Shown here: in pieces, positions 51,877 to 60,800 of the stretch | Position numbering within the stretch: position 1 is the stretch's first letter | Layout: each line of letters opens with the position of its first letter | Assembly: GCA_031394355.1 (NCBI GenBank) | Contig: JANNSU010000080.1 | Location: 22,789-86,788 of the forward strand | DNA from: JAEUMY01 sp031394355 | Lineage (GTDB): Bacteria > Pseudomonadota > Gammaproteobacteria > Burkholderiales > Usitatibacteraceae | DNA length: 64,000 bases | Direction: 5' to 3' | Position numbers and translations under genes: made by a program | The notes under the pieces: model-generated | The model's input: only the letters and a program-made list of their open reading frames with translations | What the model was told of the DNA's origin: nothing | Databases searched by the model: none

Positions 51877-54057
51877 ATGTTCAAAATACTCGCCAACCTG
51901 CTGCATCGCACCCCCTGGTGGGGTATGGCCTTCTTCGGCTTGCTCAGCTTTGTTGTCCTGTTGCTGTTCACGGTCCCGTTCCAGATCATCCGATTGGAGA
52001 AGGCCGGCTCCACGGCGGCTGAAAACCAGGCCATCAAGCGCGAGGTCGATGCGGCCTTTGCCGGGCAGGGCCTCGACATTGCCGAGAATTTCGTCAAGGC
52101 GTTCAAGTCCCGCACCCAGGACCCGGTCCGCCAGGTAGAGCTGGAGCGCGCACTGGAAGAGATTCAGCGGGCCCGCGAGGAGATCGCGGAAGTCGGCCGG
52201 GCGACAGCTGAAGCCCGCCGCGATTCGGAGCGTGCGGTTGAAGACAGCCGCAAAGACGCGCGCCGGGCGATAAAGGACGCGGCGCGCGACGCCCGTCAGG
52301 CCGCACAGGAAGGGCTAGTCAACTCTGCCGAGTTGGCGGTCGAAGGTGCCCAGGCGGCGCTTGAGGGCCACAGGAGTGCCCTTCAGGCGTTGCGCAACGC
52401 AGGTGTGAGGGAAGCCGAAATCGAGAAGCAGATGGAAGCCGGCATTCGACGGGCCGAGGAAAACCTGGCCCACGCCAAGCGTCAGCTGGACACCGCGAAA
52501 CGCAGTGCTTCCGGTGTCGGCATCCGCATCAATCTGGGTGATGACAAGCCGGCTTTCCAGATAGATATTGACGACAAGGTGCCGAACAACAAGGCGCCCC
52601 ATGACAAGACCAACAGCAGCGTGATCCCCGGCAAGGCTGTGCCGCCAGTTCCGCCAAACCCAAGTGTCAGCGGCAAGTCGGCATTGCCGAGCCCTCCCGC
52701 ACCGCCGGCAAAGCCCGCACTCGCTGCGCCACCCTCGCCAGCCGCTATACCCGAACCACCCGCGCCGCCGTCCCTGCCCGTGTCACTGCGTGCCGACATC
52801 CGGGAAAAAGTCGCCGACGATTTCTTCCGCCTGACATTCGGCGCGATGTTGATCGTGATCTTCATCCCGCTCTTCTTCATGGCGCTGATTGCCAAGTTCT
52901 TCATCGACCGCGCTCGTGCCGCCCAGCGTGTTGCCGAGGAGAAGAAGCAGGAGGCGGACTATCACAGCATGAGCCGTCAGGTTACCGAGGCGCGCTTGCA
53001 GGCATTGCAGGCACAGGTCGAGCCGCACTTTCTCTACAACACGTTGGCCAACGTGCAGGCGCTCACCGAGGCTGATCCGCCGCTCGCCAACAAGATGGTG
53101 GAGCACCTGATTCAGTATCTGCGTGCGGCACTGCCCAAGATGCGCGAGACCACGTCCACGGTCGGGCAGGAGATGGAGCTGGTGCGCGCCTATCTCAATA
53201 TCCTCAAGATCCGCATGGGTGCCCGCCTGGAGTTTTCCATCAGCCTGCCTGACGATGTGGGCAAGCTGGCTTTTCCGCCGCTGATGCTGCCGTCCTTGAT
53301 CGAGAACGCGATCAAGCATGGCCTGGAACCGCAGCGCGAGGGCGGCCGCATCGACATCACCGCGAGCCATCTTGCCGGCCTCATCTCCATTGAAGTGAAA
53401 GACACCGGTCGCGGGTTTGGCGCGGGCACGTCCGGTGGCGGCGTTGGGCTTGCGAATATTCGCGAGCGGCTGGACGGCCTGTATGGCCCGGCGGCCAAAC
53501 TCACGCTCACCGAAAACCAACCCAGTGGTGTCATCGCCACGTTGCAGGTGCCCGACTCGCCACCGAGGGTGATGCCTGGCAACAGAATGGCCATCCCATC
53601 CACGCCAGCGCAGCCCGCTCTACCGCAGACCATGCCATCGCGCATCTGGGGTGGGGTGAAGACAGCGCATGGCATCTGGGCACGCATCGCCGGTTACACC
53701 TTCATCGCGCTCATGGGCGTGCTGGCCGTGGGCTTTGTCGTGGGCATTATCGGTACCTATACCGGGCTTCTGCCCGTCGAATTTGGCGATGCCAAGCTGT
53801 CGGGCCTGCACGGCGCAGCGCTGGGCACCGTCGTCATGCTCGCTGTATTTGCCTTGTTGGCGGTCGTGGCGCTGGTCGTCGTGGCGATCTTCTACGGCCT
53901 CGGCGTGATGGCGGCAGCACTGGTCGTGATCATTCCGCTGTCGGTGCTGGTATCGCTCTTTCCGGTGCTGCTGCCGTTCGTGCTGCTGGGGTTGGTGGTG
54001 TGGTGGCTCTCACGCAAAAAGCCGAACCAGGACAATCTGCCCAACCTTCCCCGCTGA
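51877..54057 (+). CDS. LytS-type histidine kinase 2 with C-terminal membrane domain
   Basis: Encodes 726 residues. Order: one N-terminal transmembrane segment (15-40); a long Arg/Ala/Glu coiled-coil region (about 60-215); a Pro-rich linker (about 245-305); a second transmembrane segment near 320-345 (LTFGAMLIVIFIPLFFMALI); the histidine motif AQVEPHFLYNTLANV; the ATPase domain with ENAIKHGLEP, DTGRGF and GLANIRERL; and then, after the catalytic domain, four or five more transmembrane segments (about 600-715). Membrane segments after the ATPase domain are unusual for this family. It pairs with response regulator 2. Confidence 0.92.
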   Translation: MFKILANLLHRTPWWGMAFFGLLSFVVLLLFTVPFQIIRLEKAGSTAAENQAIKREVDAAFAGQGLDIAENFVKAFKSRTQDPVRQVELERALEEIQRAREEIAEVGRATAEARRDSERAVEDSRKDARRAIKDAARDARQAAQEGLVNSAELAVEGAQAALEGHRSALQALRNAGVREAEIEKQMEAGIRRAEENLAHAKRQLDTAKRSASGVGIRINLGDDKPAFQIDIDDKVPNNKAPHDKTNSSVIPGKAVPPVPPNPSVSGKSALPSPPAPPAKPALAAPPSPAAIPEPPAPPSLPVSLRADIREKVADDFFRLTFGAMLIVIFIPLFFMALIAKFFIDRARAAQRVAEEKKQEADYHSMSRQVTEARLQALQAQVEPHFLYNTLANVQALTEADPPLANKMVEHLIQYLRAALPKMRETTSTVGQEMELVRAYLNILKIRMGARLEFSISLPDDVGKLAFPPLMLPSLIENAIKHGLEPQREGGRIDITASHLAGLISIEVKDTGRGFGAGTSGGGVGLANIRERLDGLYGPAAKLTLTENQPSGVIATLQVPDSPPRVMPGNRMAIPSTPAQPALPQTMPSRIWGGVKTAHGIWARIAGYTFIALMGVLAVGFVVGIIGTYTGLLPVEFGDAKLSGLHGAALGTVVMLAVFALLAVVALVVVAIFYGLGVMAAALVVIIPLSVLVSLFPVLLPFVLLGLVVWWLSRKKPNQDNLPNLPR
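53452..53463. repeat. 12-bp palindrome GCGAATATTCGC
   Basis: Exact copy encoding GLANIRERL of kinase 2; a 15-base identical context is shared with the copy at 50265. Confidence 0.95.
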
Positions 54058-54122
54058 GGATTTCGTACACTGATGGCTATGTTCCCGACCCCAAGACCTG
54101 CCTGACCCGAAGACTGACCGAC

Positions 54123-54911
54123 ATGCCCACCGCAATACTTGCAGAAGACGAACCCATTCTCCTTGCCCAGCTGAAGGCCAAGATGACCAAGCTCTGGCCC
54201 GGGCTGGAAATTCTCGCTGCGGTCGGCGACGGCGAGAGTGCGCTGGAGGCCATTACAGAGCACGAGCCCGACTTTGCCCTGCTCGATATCCAGATGCCGG
54301 AGATGACCGGTATCGAGGTGGCCAAACATCTGGCTGCGCATCGGGGCAAGGGTTCCGGTACGCCGCTCAAGACCCACATCATCTTCGTCACCGCTTATGA
54401 CCAGTATGCGGTCGAGGCCTTCGAGGCTGGTGCCATCGACTACATCCTGAAGCCGTACACCGATGAGCGTCTTGCGGCCACCATCGCCCGGCTCTCCGAG
54501 CGCATGAACGCCGAGCCACCCGCGCCCGCGCAGGATCTCGACAGCCTCATGCGCCGCCTGGCCGAGAAGCTCAATCCCGGCGCCGAGAAGCTCACGTGGA
54601 TCAAGGCCACCATCGGCCAGCAGCTCCGTCTGATTCCGGTCGAAGAAGTGCTTTATTTTCAGTCCGACGAAAAGTACACCGTGGTGATGACGCCGGAGTA
54701 CGAAGCCCTCATCAAGACCCCGATCAAGGAACTGCTGGCGGGGTTGGAGTCGGAGAAGTTTTGGCAGATCCATCGTTCCACCATCGTCGCAGCCAAGGCG
54801 ATCGAAGCCGTCACCCGCGATTTCCGCGGCCAGGCGCAAGTGAAGATCAAGGGCCGCAAAGAACTCCTCACCGTCAGCCGGCCGTTTTCGCACCTTTTCA
54901 AACAGATGTGA
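54123..54911 (+). CDS. LytTR response regulator 2
   Basis: Encodes 262 residues from ATG 54123. The receiver has AEDEP, phospho-acceptor Asp55 in FALLDIQMPEM and Lys in YILKPYTDERL; the LytTR domain shows VLYFQSDEKYTVVM, LIKTPIKELLAGLESEKF and HRSTIV. Highly similar to regulator 1 in plan and motifs. It follows kinase 2 directly. Confidence 0.95.
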   Translation: MPTAILAEDEPILLAQLKAKMTKLWPGLEILAAVGDGESALEAITEHEPDFALLDIQMPEMTGIEVAKHLAAHRGKGSGTPLKTHIIFVTAYDQYAVEAFEAGAIDYILKPYTDERLAATIARLSERMNAEPPAPAQDLDSLMRRLAEKLNPGAEKLTWIKATIGQQLRLIPVEEVLYFQSDEKYTVVMTPEYEALIKTPIKELLAGLESEKFWQIHRSTIVAAKAIEAVTRDFRGQAQVKIKGRKELLTVSRPFSHLFKQM

Positions 54912-54915
54912 CTGG

Positions 54916-55013
54916 GGGTGATGGGTGAGGGGTGATGGGTGATGGGTGATGGGTGATGGGTGATGGGTGATGGGTGATGGGTGATGGGTGATGGGTGATG
55001 GGTGATGGGTGAT
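54916..55013. repeat. GGGTGAT heptamer tandem array, 14 units
   Basis: Fourteen consecutive 7-bp units (98 bp), only one with a substitution (GGGTGAG at 54923). It ends three bases before the palindrome at 55017-55028. Confidence 0.95.
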
Positions 55014-55016
55014 CTT

Positions 55017-55028
55017 GCGAATATTCGC
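55017..55028. repeat. 12-bp palindrome GCGAATATTCGC
   Basis: Exact intergenic copy abutting the GGGTGAT array; symmetry extends to 16 bp. Confidence 0.95.
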
Positions 55029-55099
55029 AATGGCTCCACCATCCTGCCCGAACCCCGAGCTGTCGCCACAACGCGACAATCTGCCGCTTTTCGTCAGCC

Positions 55100-55360
55100 T
55101 CAGCGCAGTGCGGCGCCCACGCCGTAGTTGAAGGGCAGCAGCGTTTCCGGGTCGATCACGGTCGCGCGCTTCAGGCGGACCCGAATGCGCTGCGCGATCG
55201 CCTGCAGCTCGATGCTGGCACGGCGATGTTTGAGCGCCACGCGGCAGTAGTAGCGTGCATACGAAGGATTGTTCGCCAGCGACAGGGCGTCGATCCCCTC
55301 GCCCAGCTCACGTTCAAACAGACGCTTGAAAGCGCCAACAGTCTTGATGTCTAGAAACAT
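55100..55360 (-). CDS. conserved hypothetical, 86 residues
   Basis: ATG 55360. The sequence MFLDIKTVGAFKRLFERELG and SYARYYCRVALKHRRAS is basic and helical, ending LLPFNYGVGAALR. No family recognised. It is divergent from the gamma-carbonic-anhydrase-like gene with a 162-bp spacer. Coding status is supported by the ordered helical pattern; function unknown. Confidence 0.6.
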   Translation of the reverse strand: MFLDIKTVGAFKRLFERELGEGIDALSLANNPSYARYYCRVALKHRRASIELQAIAQRIRVRLKRATVIDPETLLPFNYGVGAALR

Positions 55361-55522
55361 GCAACAACTCTTGCAAGCCCTGTGCCAGAGTTCGCGCCAA
55401 CCCGAACAGTTATTCATTCCCGATAGAATCGGGCGGCAGGGCTGGTGTTCGGCCACCGTGGCTGATCCACCGCACAACACCGCAACAGTTCGGCAACCAT
55501 GGCGCATCAAGGGAGACGCAGC

Positions 55523-56044
55523 ATGATCTATTCGCTGGAAGGCATCACGCCGCAACTGAAGGGCGACAACTATGTGGCGCCCAATGCCACGGTCATCGGT
55601 AACGTGGTGCTCGAACAGGGCGCCAACGTCTGGTGGAATGTGACCATTCGCGGCGACAACGACCGCATCACCCTGGGTGAAAACGTGAACGTCCAGGATG
55701 GCTCCGTTTTGCACACGGATGAAGGCGTGCCGCTCACGCTGGAGAAGGATGTCTCGATCGGACACATGGTCATGCTGCACGGCTGCACGGTTGGGGAGGG
55801 CTCGCTCATCGGTATCAAGGCCGTGGTTCTGAACCATGCCGTGATCGGGCGCGAGTGCCTGATCGGTGCCAACACCCTTATCGCGGAGGGCAAGGTCATT
55901 CCCGACCGCTCCCTGGTATTGGGCTCGCCGGGCAGGGTCGTGCGCACCCTCACCGATGCGGACGTGAAGATGGTTCGCGGCATCGCGCAGCACTATGTCG
56001 ACAACGCGAAACGCTATCGTGCCGGGCTGAAGGCGGTTGACTGA
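55523..56044 (+). CDS. gamma-carbonic anhydrase family protein (YrdA-like)
   Basis: Encodes 173 residues from ATG 55523, with GGGAGA eight bases upstream. A left-handed beta-helix of hexapeptide repeats is visible (APNATVIGNVVLEQGANVWW, DRITLGENVNVQDGSVLHTD, GCTVGEGSLIGIKAVVLNHA). The metal-binding His are in SVLHTDEG, IGHMVMLHGC. Members are usually trimeric; enzymatic carbonic anhydrase activity is not certain for YrdA-type proteins. Confidence 0.94.
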   Translation: MIYSLEGITPQLKGDNYVAPNATVIGNVVLEQGANVWWNVTIRGDNDRITLGENVNVQDGSVLHTDEGVPLTLEKDVSIGHMVMLHGCTVGEGSLIGIKAVVLNHAVIGRECLIGANTLIAEGKVIPDRSLVLGSPGRVVRTLTDADVKMVRGIAQHYVDNAKRYRAGLKAVD

Positions 56045-56060
56045 CACCGCCGGTGGACCC

Positions 56061-57149
56061 ATGACGCTGCCCGCCACTGCGCCGCCCCAGGCGGGGCGAC
56101 CCAACATCATTCTGTGCGGGCTCTTTTGCTTGAGCATCCTGATCGTGGCGTATGCCTCGCTCTTGCCCTTCAGCGGCTGGCGCGTACCCGATGCAGTCAG
56201 CATGCAGGGTATCCAGCGCGTGTACCAGTCCGAGCTGGACCTGATTCTCAATGTGCTGGCCTATGTGCCGGTCGGCCTGCTGCTTGCCGCGATCCTCCGC
56301 CAGACCGGTGCGCGTCATCCGTTGCGATTCGCCTGTATCGCCACCTGCCTGCTGAGCCTCTCTCTGGAGAGCCTGCAACTGCTGCTGCCGGGTCGGGTGA
56401 CAGCGTTGCACGACTGGTTCGCCAATTCGGCAGGGGGTGTCATCGGCGCCATGCTTGCGCTGTCGCGCACCGGCAGCCGCGCAGCCAATCAGCTGTTGCT
56501 GCTGCGTGAGCGCTGGCTCAACCCAAGCCAGCATGCAGAAGTCGGATTCCTGTTGCTCCTGGTCTGGCTGGTCGCGCAGAGCAACCCTGCGATTCCCTTT
56601 TTCGAAGCCGGCCACCTCGCCAACGAGCTCACTCGCGGCTGGCAGGCGGCAGAGCCCGGTCTGCTGTCGCTGGCACCCCAGATCGTCGCCATCGCCCTCA
56701 ATGTGTGCGGCTTTGCGCTCTTCATTGGCGTCTGGGTCGGCCCGCGAATATTCGCAGGTGTGCCAGTGCTGTTGGTGCTGGCAGCGGGCTTCACGCTGAA
56801 ATTTCTCGCCGCCGGCCTCTTGCTGAAGGCGCCCTTGCTGGAGACCTGGCTTGGCCCGGCCAGCACGCTCGGTCTCATCGCGGGCTACTTCCTTGCGCTC
56901 CTGCTTCTGGACGCTCGCCCGCGAACCCGGCTCTTCCTTGCACTGTTGCTCATTTTCGGCGGCGGCCTGATGGCGCGCATGGCGGGTATCTATGAGGGTC
57001 TGGATGCGATGCTGCGGCTGTTTCACACCTCGCACGGCCAGCTGGGCACCTTTGCAAACTTCACGCTGTGGCTGAACGAACTCTGGCCCGTGGCAGCATT
57101 CCTGTACCTGGTGGTGCTGTTCATGCGGGGATGGGGGCGCGACGCCTGA
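56061..57149 (+). CDS. VanZ-like multi-pass membrane protein
   Basis: Encodes 362 residues from ATG 56061 with eight to ten hydrophobic segments. The N-terminal half resembles the VanZ domain: ASLLPFSGWRVPD, DLILNVLAYVPVGLLLAAIL, SLESLQLLLPGRVTALHDWFANSAGGVIGAM. Function of these proteins outside glycopeptide resistance is unknown. It starts 17 bases after the preceding gene. The palindrome is read RIFA in a loop before a membrane segment. Confidence 0.85.
   Translation: MTLPATAPPQAGRPNIILCGLFCLSILIVAYASLLPFSGWRVPDAVSMQGIQRVYQSELDLILNVLAYVPVGLLLAAILRQTGARHPLRFACIATCLLSLSLESLQLLLPGRVTALHDWFANSAGGVIGAMLALSRTGSRAANQLLLLRERWLNPSQHAEVGFLLLLVWLVAQSNPAIPFFEAGHLANELTRGWQAAEPGLLSLAPQIVAIALNVCGFALFIGVWVGPRIFAGVPVLLVLAAGFTLKFLAAGLLLKAPLLETWLGPASTLGLIAGYFLALLLLDARPRTRLFLALLLIFGGGLMARMAGIYEGLDAMLRLFHTSHGQLGTFANFTLWLNELWPVAAFLYLVVLFMRGWGRDA
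56744..56755. repeat. 12-bp palindrome GCGAATATTCGC
   Basis: Exact copy inside the VanZ-like gene, read Arg-Ile-Phe-Ala. Confidence 0.95.
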
Positions 57150-57262
57150 GATGCAGGAACAGCTGGGCTGGCGCAGTGAATGGCTACAATGTGCAGTCTG
57201 TTCAGGAATCGCCTGCATGTGACCCTGCCTCGCGGGGCGACCAACATATTCTCGGGAAAATC

Positions 57263-57571
57263 ATGTCGTTCTACACACACCATGTCTTCTTCTGCACCAA
57301 CCTGCGCGAGGATGGCCGCAAGTGCTGCCAGAATGCCGACGCCCAGGCACTGCGCGACCATGCCAAGAAGCGTTGCAAGGCGCTCAACATCCATGGCCAG
57401 GGTCAAGTGCGCATCAACAACGCCGGCTGTCTCGACCGTTGCGAAGAAGGGCCGATACTCGTCGTGTATCCGGAAGAGACCTGGTACACCTACGTCGACA
57501 AGGAAGACATCGACGAAATCATTGATGAGCATCTGGTGCACGGACGTGTCGTTGAGCGCCTGAAGATTTAA
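57263..57571 (+). CDS. thioredoxin-like [2Fe-2S] ferredoxin
   Basis: Encodes 102 residues from ATG 57263. The cluster cysteines are in FFCTNLREDGRKCC and NAGCLDRCEEGP; the family is the NuoE-like thioredoxin-fold ferredoxins. Electron carrier, partner unknown. It is followed closely by an alpha/beta hydrolase gene in the same direction. Confidence 0.93.
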   Translation: MSFYTHHVFFCTNLREDGRKCCQNADAQALRDHAKKRCKALNIHGQGQVRINNAGCLDRCEEGPILVVYPEETWYTYVDKEDIDEIIDEHLVHGRVVERLKI

Positions 57572-57582
57572 GGGCGACGACC

Positions 57583-58248
57583 ATGGCCGGACCGATGCCC
57601 AGCAGAATTGCCCTGATCGACGGCGCTGTCGGCAAGATAGAGGTGGCGGAAAGCTCGCCGGACACCGGTTCACTGCTCCCGCAGACGGCCATCGCTCTCA
57701 TCGCGCATCCGCACCCGCTCTACGGCGGCACCATGGACAACAAGGTCGTCACCACGCTGGCGCGCTCGTTCTACGACATCAATGCAGCAGTGCTGCGCTT
57801 CAACTTCCGCGGCATCGGCCAGACTGAGGGGCAGCACGATGAGGGCCGCGGCGAGACCGATGACCTCCTCACCGTCATCGATTACGCGCGGAGCCAGCAC
57901 GGCCGCGATCTGCCGCTGTGGCTGGCAGGGTTCTCCTTTGGCGGTGCAGTGGCCTTGAAGGCCACCGAGCGCATCGCCTGCGACCGCATGGTGTTGGTCG
58001 CACCGGCGTTCAAACGACTCGCCAGCTGGGCGTCCGCGCTGCCCGGCAAGGATTCCGGCTGCCATCCGCCCGAGCACACCTTGCTCATCCACGGCGAGCT
58101 GGATGAAACCGTGCCGCTGGCAGACAGCTTCGTGTGGGCGAGAGATCACGATATCCCCGTGCTCGTCGTGCCCGGTGCGGACCACTTCTTCCATCGCAAG
58201 CTGCATCACATCAAGGATGCCGTGACACGATTCTGCCGACCGCTGTGA
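57583..58248 (+). CDS. alpha/beta hydrolase (YfbR/CocE-like dienelactone-type fold)
   Basis: Encodes 221 residues. It has [26 protein letters not shown], the nucleophile elbow [12 protein letters not shown] and the late [13 protein letters not shown] and [10 protein letters not shown] with the catalytic Asp and His. These are features of a widespread family of small proteobacterial hydrolases whose substrate is unknown. The gene's stop overlaps the ABC ATPase start as GTGA. Subfamily name uncertain. Confidence 0.9.
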   Translation: MAGPMPSRIALIDGAVGKIEVAESSPDTGSLLPQTAIALIAHPHPLYGGTMDNKVVTTLARSFYDINAAVLRFNFRGIGQTEGQHDEGRGETDDLLTVIDYARSQHGRDLPLWLAGFSFGGAVALKATERIACDRMVLVAPAFKRLASWASALPGKDSGCHPPEHTLLIHGELDETVPLADSFVWARDHDIPVLVVPGADHFFHRKLHHIKDAVTRFCRPL

Positions 58249-59165
58249 GCAATCCGACTGTCTTGCGCGCTGCGAATATTCGCAAGCGCTATGGCGATCG
58301 CGAAGTGGTCGCCGGACTTGATCTGGAATTGAAGCGCGGTGAGTGCTTCGGCCTGCTTGGCCCGAATGGCGCGGGCAAGACCACCACCCTGCGCATGCTG
58401 CTCGGCCTCACTGCGCCCGACTCGGGTACGATTGATGTGCTGGGCCATCCCGTGCCCCAGGCCGCACGCGAGGCGCGCATCCGTATCGGCGTGGTGCCGC
58501 AGATGGACAATCTTGATCCCGACTTCACCGTGCGCGAGAATCTCATCGTCTATGGCCGCTATTTCGGCTTCAAGGACGCGGATGTGGAGGCGCGGCTGCC
58601 ATCGCTGCTGCAGTTCGCTGCACTCGAATCACGCGCCAACTCGCGCATTCAGGATCTCTCCGGCGGCATGAAGCGGCGGCTGGTGCTGGCGCGCGCACTC
58701 ATCAACGATCCCGATCTCATCTTTCTTGACGAGCCCACCACCGGCCTCGACCCACAGGCACGCCATGTCATCTGGGAGCGGCTCCGCAAATTGTTGAATC
58801 AGGGCAAGACCATCCTCCTCACCACGCATTTCATGGACGAAGCCGAGCGGCTATGTGATCGCCTCAAAATCATCGACGAAGGGGCGACCATCGCCGAGGG
58901 CGCGCCGCGTGCGTTGATTCGCGAGCACATCGAGCCGGAAGTGCTGGAGGTGTACGGCGAGAATGTGCACGCGTGGGTGGCCGACATCGCAAAGGCACTC
59001 TCCAGCCGCGCTGAAGTCACGGGCGAAACCGCGTTCTGCTACGCGCAGAAAGTGCAGCCGCTCATCGACACGCTGTCATTACGGCCCGAGCTCACCTTCC
59101 TGCATCGTCCTGCCAGTCTGGAAGATGTGTTCCTGAAACTGACCGGGCGGGAGATGCGGGATTGA
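58245..59165 (+). CDS. ABC transporter ATPase, NodI-like exporter
   Basis: Encodes 306 residues from GTG 58245, overlapping the hydrolase stop. Walker [10 protein letters not shown], signature LSGGMKRRL, Walker [14 protein letters not shown] and H-loop [15 protein letters not shown] are all present; [21 protein letters not shown] resembles NodI/DrrA-type ATPases. It pairs with the permease at 59344. Substrate unknown. The palindrome is read ANIR at codons 10-13. Confidence 0.93.
   Translation: MSNPTVLRAANIRKRYGDREVVAGLDLELKRGECFGLLGPNGAGKTTTLRMLLGLTAPDSGTIDVLGHPVPQAAREARIRIGVVPQMDNLDPDFTVRENLIVYGRYFGFKDADVEARLPSLLQFAALESRANSRIQDLSGGMKRRLVLARALINDPDLIFLDEPTTGLDPQARHVIWERLRKLLNQGKTILLTTHFMDEAERLCDRLKIIDEGATIAEGAPRALIREHIEPEVLEVYGENVHAWVADIAKALSSRAEVTGETAFCYAQKVQPLIDTLSLRPELTFLHRPASLEDVFLKLTGREMRD
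58272..58283. repeat. 12-bp palindrome GCGAATATTCGC
   Basis: Exact copy at codons 10-13 of the ABC ATPase gene, read Ala-Asn-Ile-Arg. Confidence 0.95.
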
Positions 59166-59187
59166 GGCCGCGTGATGTTTCAGAGTT

Positions 59188-59340
59188 GAACCCCCCTTTG
59201 CAAAAGGGGCAGGTATGGCGATTCCCCCAGCCTGACGGCTTCCCCCCTTTGAAAAAGGGGGGCAGGGGGGATTTCGGCGCGCCGCATGAGGTCGCGAAAT
59301 TCAAATCCCCCTCAATCCCCCTTTGTCAAAGGGGGAGGTG
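59188..59340. repeat. composite C-rich/G-rich hairpin repeat, copy 3
   Basis: CCCCCCTTTGCAAAAGGGG (59190), TTCCCCCCTTTGAAAAAGGGGGG (around 59240-59265) and CCCCCTTTGTCAAAGGGGGAGG (59318-59340) hairpins in the ABC ATPase-permease spacer. Its right end supplies GGGGGAGGTGATC, an almost perfect ribosome-binding site. Confidence 0.85.
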
Positions 59341-59343
59341 ATC

Positions 59344-60132
59344 TTGGATACAGTATCCATGTATCGTCTACCAGCCTTTTCCCGCCGCTGGATTCCCGTC
59401 TGGCGCCGCAACTTCCTTGTGTGGAAGAAGCTCGCCGCCGAATCCATCTTCGGCAACATCGTCGATCCCTTGTTCTACATGCTCGGCATGGGCTTCGGCC
59501 TCGGCACCATGCTGCCGGAGGTCAATGGTGTGACCTATATCGCTTTCCTCGCCGGTGGCACGGTGTGTTACTCCACCATGTTTGCCGCGTCGTTCGAGGC
59601 GCTGTATTCCGGCTTCGCGCGCATGCATGTGCAACGCACGTGGGACGGCATGCTGAACGCGCCGATTGTGTTGGATGATGTGGTGTTGGCGGAGTGGATC
59701 TGGGCGGCGTCCAAGAGCCTGCTCTCGGGTGTCGCCATCCTGCTCGTGGTGCTGGCGCTGGGGCTCGCGCAGAACTGGCTCGCCATTTTCATTCTGCCGC
59801 TCGCGTTTCTCATCGGCCTCACCTTCGCCGGCATGGGCTTCATCATGACGGCCATGGCGAAGAGCTACGACTTCTTCACCTTCTGGTTCACCATCGTGCT
59901 GACGCCGATGGTGTTGCTCTCGGGCGTGTTCTATCCCGTGGACAACATGCATCCCATCCTGCAGACAGTTTCATCCGCGCTGCCGCTCACGCATGCCATT
60001 GAGATGGGACGACCGCTGCTGCTGGGCAAGGTCCCGGAGAACATCCTGCTGCATGTGGGCGTGATGCTGGCGTATGGCGGGGTTGGGTTTTATATTGCGC
60101 TGGTGTTGTTCAGGAGAAGGTTGTTGAAGTAG
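59344..60132 (+). CDS. ABC transporter permease, NodJ-like exporter
   Basis: Encodes 262 residues. TTG 59344 is chosen because GGAGGTGATC lies just upstream; ATG 59359 is the alternative but has no good ribosome-binding site within normal distance. Six hydrophobic segments of the ABC-2 family, with MLGMGFGLGTMLPEVNGVTY, FASGTVCYSTMFAASFE-like AGGTVCYSTMFAASFE, and FYPVDNMHPILQT near the C-terminus. It forms an exporter with the ATPase upstream. Substrate unknown. Confidence 0.9.
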   Translation: MDTVSMYRLPAFSRRWIPVWRRNFLVWKKLAAESIFGNIVDPLFYMLGMGFGLGTMLPEVNGVTYIAFLAGGTVCYSTMFAASFEALYSGFARMHVQRTWDGMLNAPIVLDDVVLAEWIWAASKSLLSGVAILLVVLALGLAQNWLAIFILPLAFLIGLTFAGMGFIMTAMAKSYDFFTFWFTIVLTPMVLLSGVFYPVDNMHPILQTVSSALPLTHAIEMGRPLLLGKVPENILLHVGVMLAYGGVGFYIALVLFRRRLLK

Positions 60133-60134
60133 GT

Positions 60135-60146
60135 GCAAATATTCGC
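60135..60146. repeat. 12-bp palindrome, one mismatch (GCAAATATTCGC)
   Basis: Near-copy two bases after the permease stop. Confidence 0.65.
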
Positions 60147-60163
60147 AATGTGATTGGATCATT

Positions 60164-60715
60164 ATGAATTTATTCTTGGGCATGATCATGCCTGCAGGGT
60201 GGTCATTCAATGCCCGATTGAAAACGTATCGAATGCAATTTGCAGTTGTCGCCTTTGCTCATGCAAATTTAGCAATGGGTGCTGGCGGCCCAATGTTTCC
60301 GCTACCCAAAGGTGCCATTGAGCCTGCCCATGTGGTGCTTCAAGCGGGGATTGGAGAGCAGGACTATTTCTGGTTCCAGGAGAAGTATCCGGGTGTTGCC
60401 GTCATGAAGCACTACGCATCGCACTTCTCGACATGGCGGTTGTGCCGTGGCTGGGATGAAGCGTGGTCCACTTACGCCGACACGAGCCGGGCTGATCACA
60501 CCTTTGTTCATCAGCTCGTGAGGCATTGGACCAGCCCATCTAACGACACTGAGGTGACAGTGGCCATCAAGTACGACTCCCCAGGCATTGCACGCAGAGA
60601 TTTGCCAGCGAGTGACAGGCAGTATGTCGCCGTGATTCGACACAAGGTGCCCGACGCCCAGAAATTCCTCGCGGAGCTTGGAGTGAAGTGCAACAAAAGT
60701 CATACCGCAAAGTGA
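60164..60715 (+). CDS. hypothetical protein, possible secreted
   Basis: Encodes 183 residues from ATG 60164, or about 160 from ATG 60233 (MQFAVVAFAHANLAMGAGG). The sequence is aromatic-rich (QDYFWFQEKYPGVAVMKHY, FSTWRLCRGWDEAWSTYAD). No family recognised. It is more AT-rich than neighbours and flanked by repeats, so it may be an accessory gene. Confidence 0.5.
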   Translation: MNLFLGMIMPAGWSFNARLKTYRMQFAVVAFAHANLAMGAGGPMFPLPKGAIEPAHVVLQAGIGEQDYFWFQEKYPGVAVMKHYASHFSTWRLCRGWDEAWSTYADTSRADHTFVHQLVRHWTSPSNDTEVTVAIKYDSPGIARRDLPASDRQYVAVIRHKVPDAQKFLAELGVKCNKSHTAK

Positions 60716-60744
60716 GTACCGATTCAAGGAGTGATTTGAATGTG

Positions 60745-60756
60745 GCGAATATTCGC
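60745..60756. repeat. 12-bp palindrome GCGAATATTCGC
   Basis: Exact intergenic copy 20 bases left of the terminator at 60776. Confidence 0.95.
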
Positions 60757-60775
60757 ACCACCCCAAAAGCAAAAA

Positions 60776-60800
60776 GGCCCGCCATTCGGCGGGCCTTCTC
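60776..60800. terminator. hairpin terminator
   Basis: GGCCCGCC / GGCGGGCC around ATTC, flanked by AAAAA on the left and TTCTC on the right, so it can serve the redoxin gene on the minus strand or the hypothetical gene on the plus strand. Confidence 0.7.

Noticed and set aside
54916..55013. Possible CRISPR array
   Set aside because: The repeat unit is 7 bp with no spacers, and no cas genes are present.
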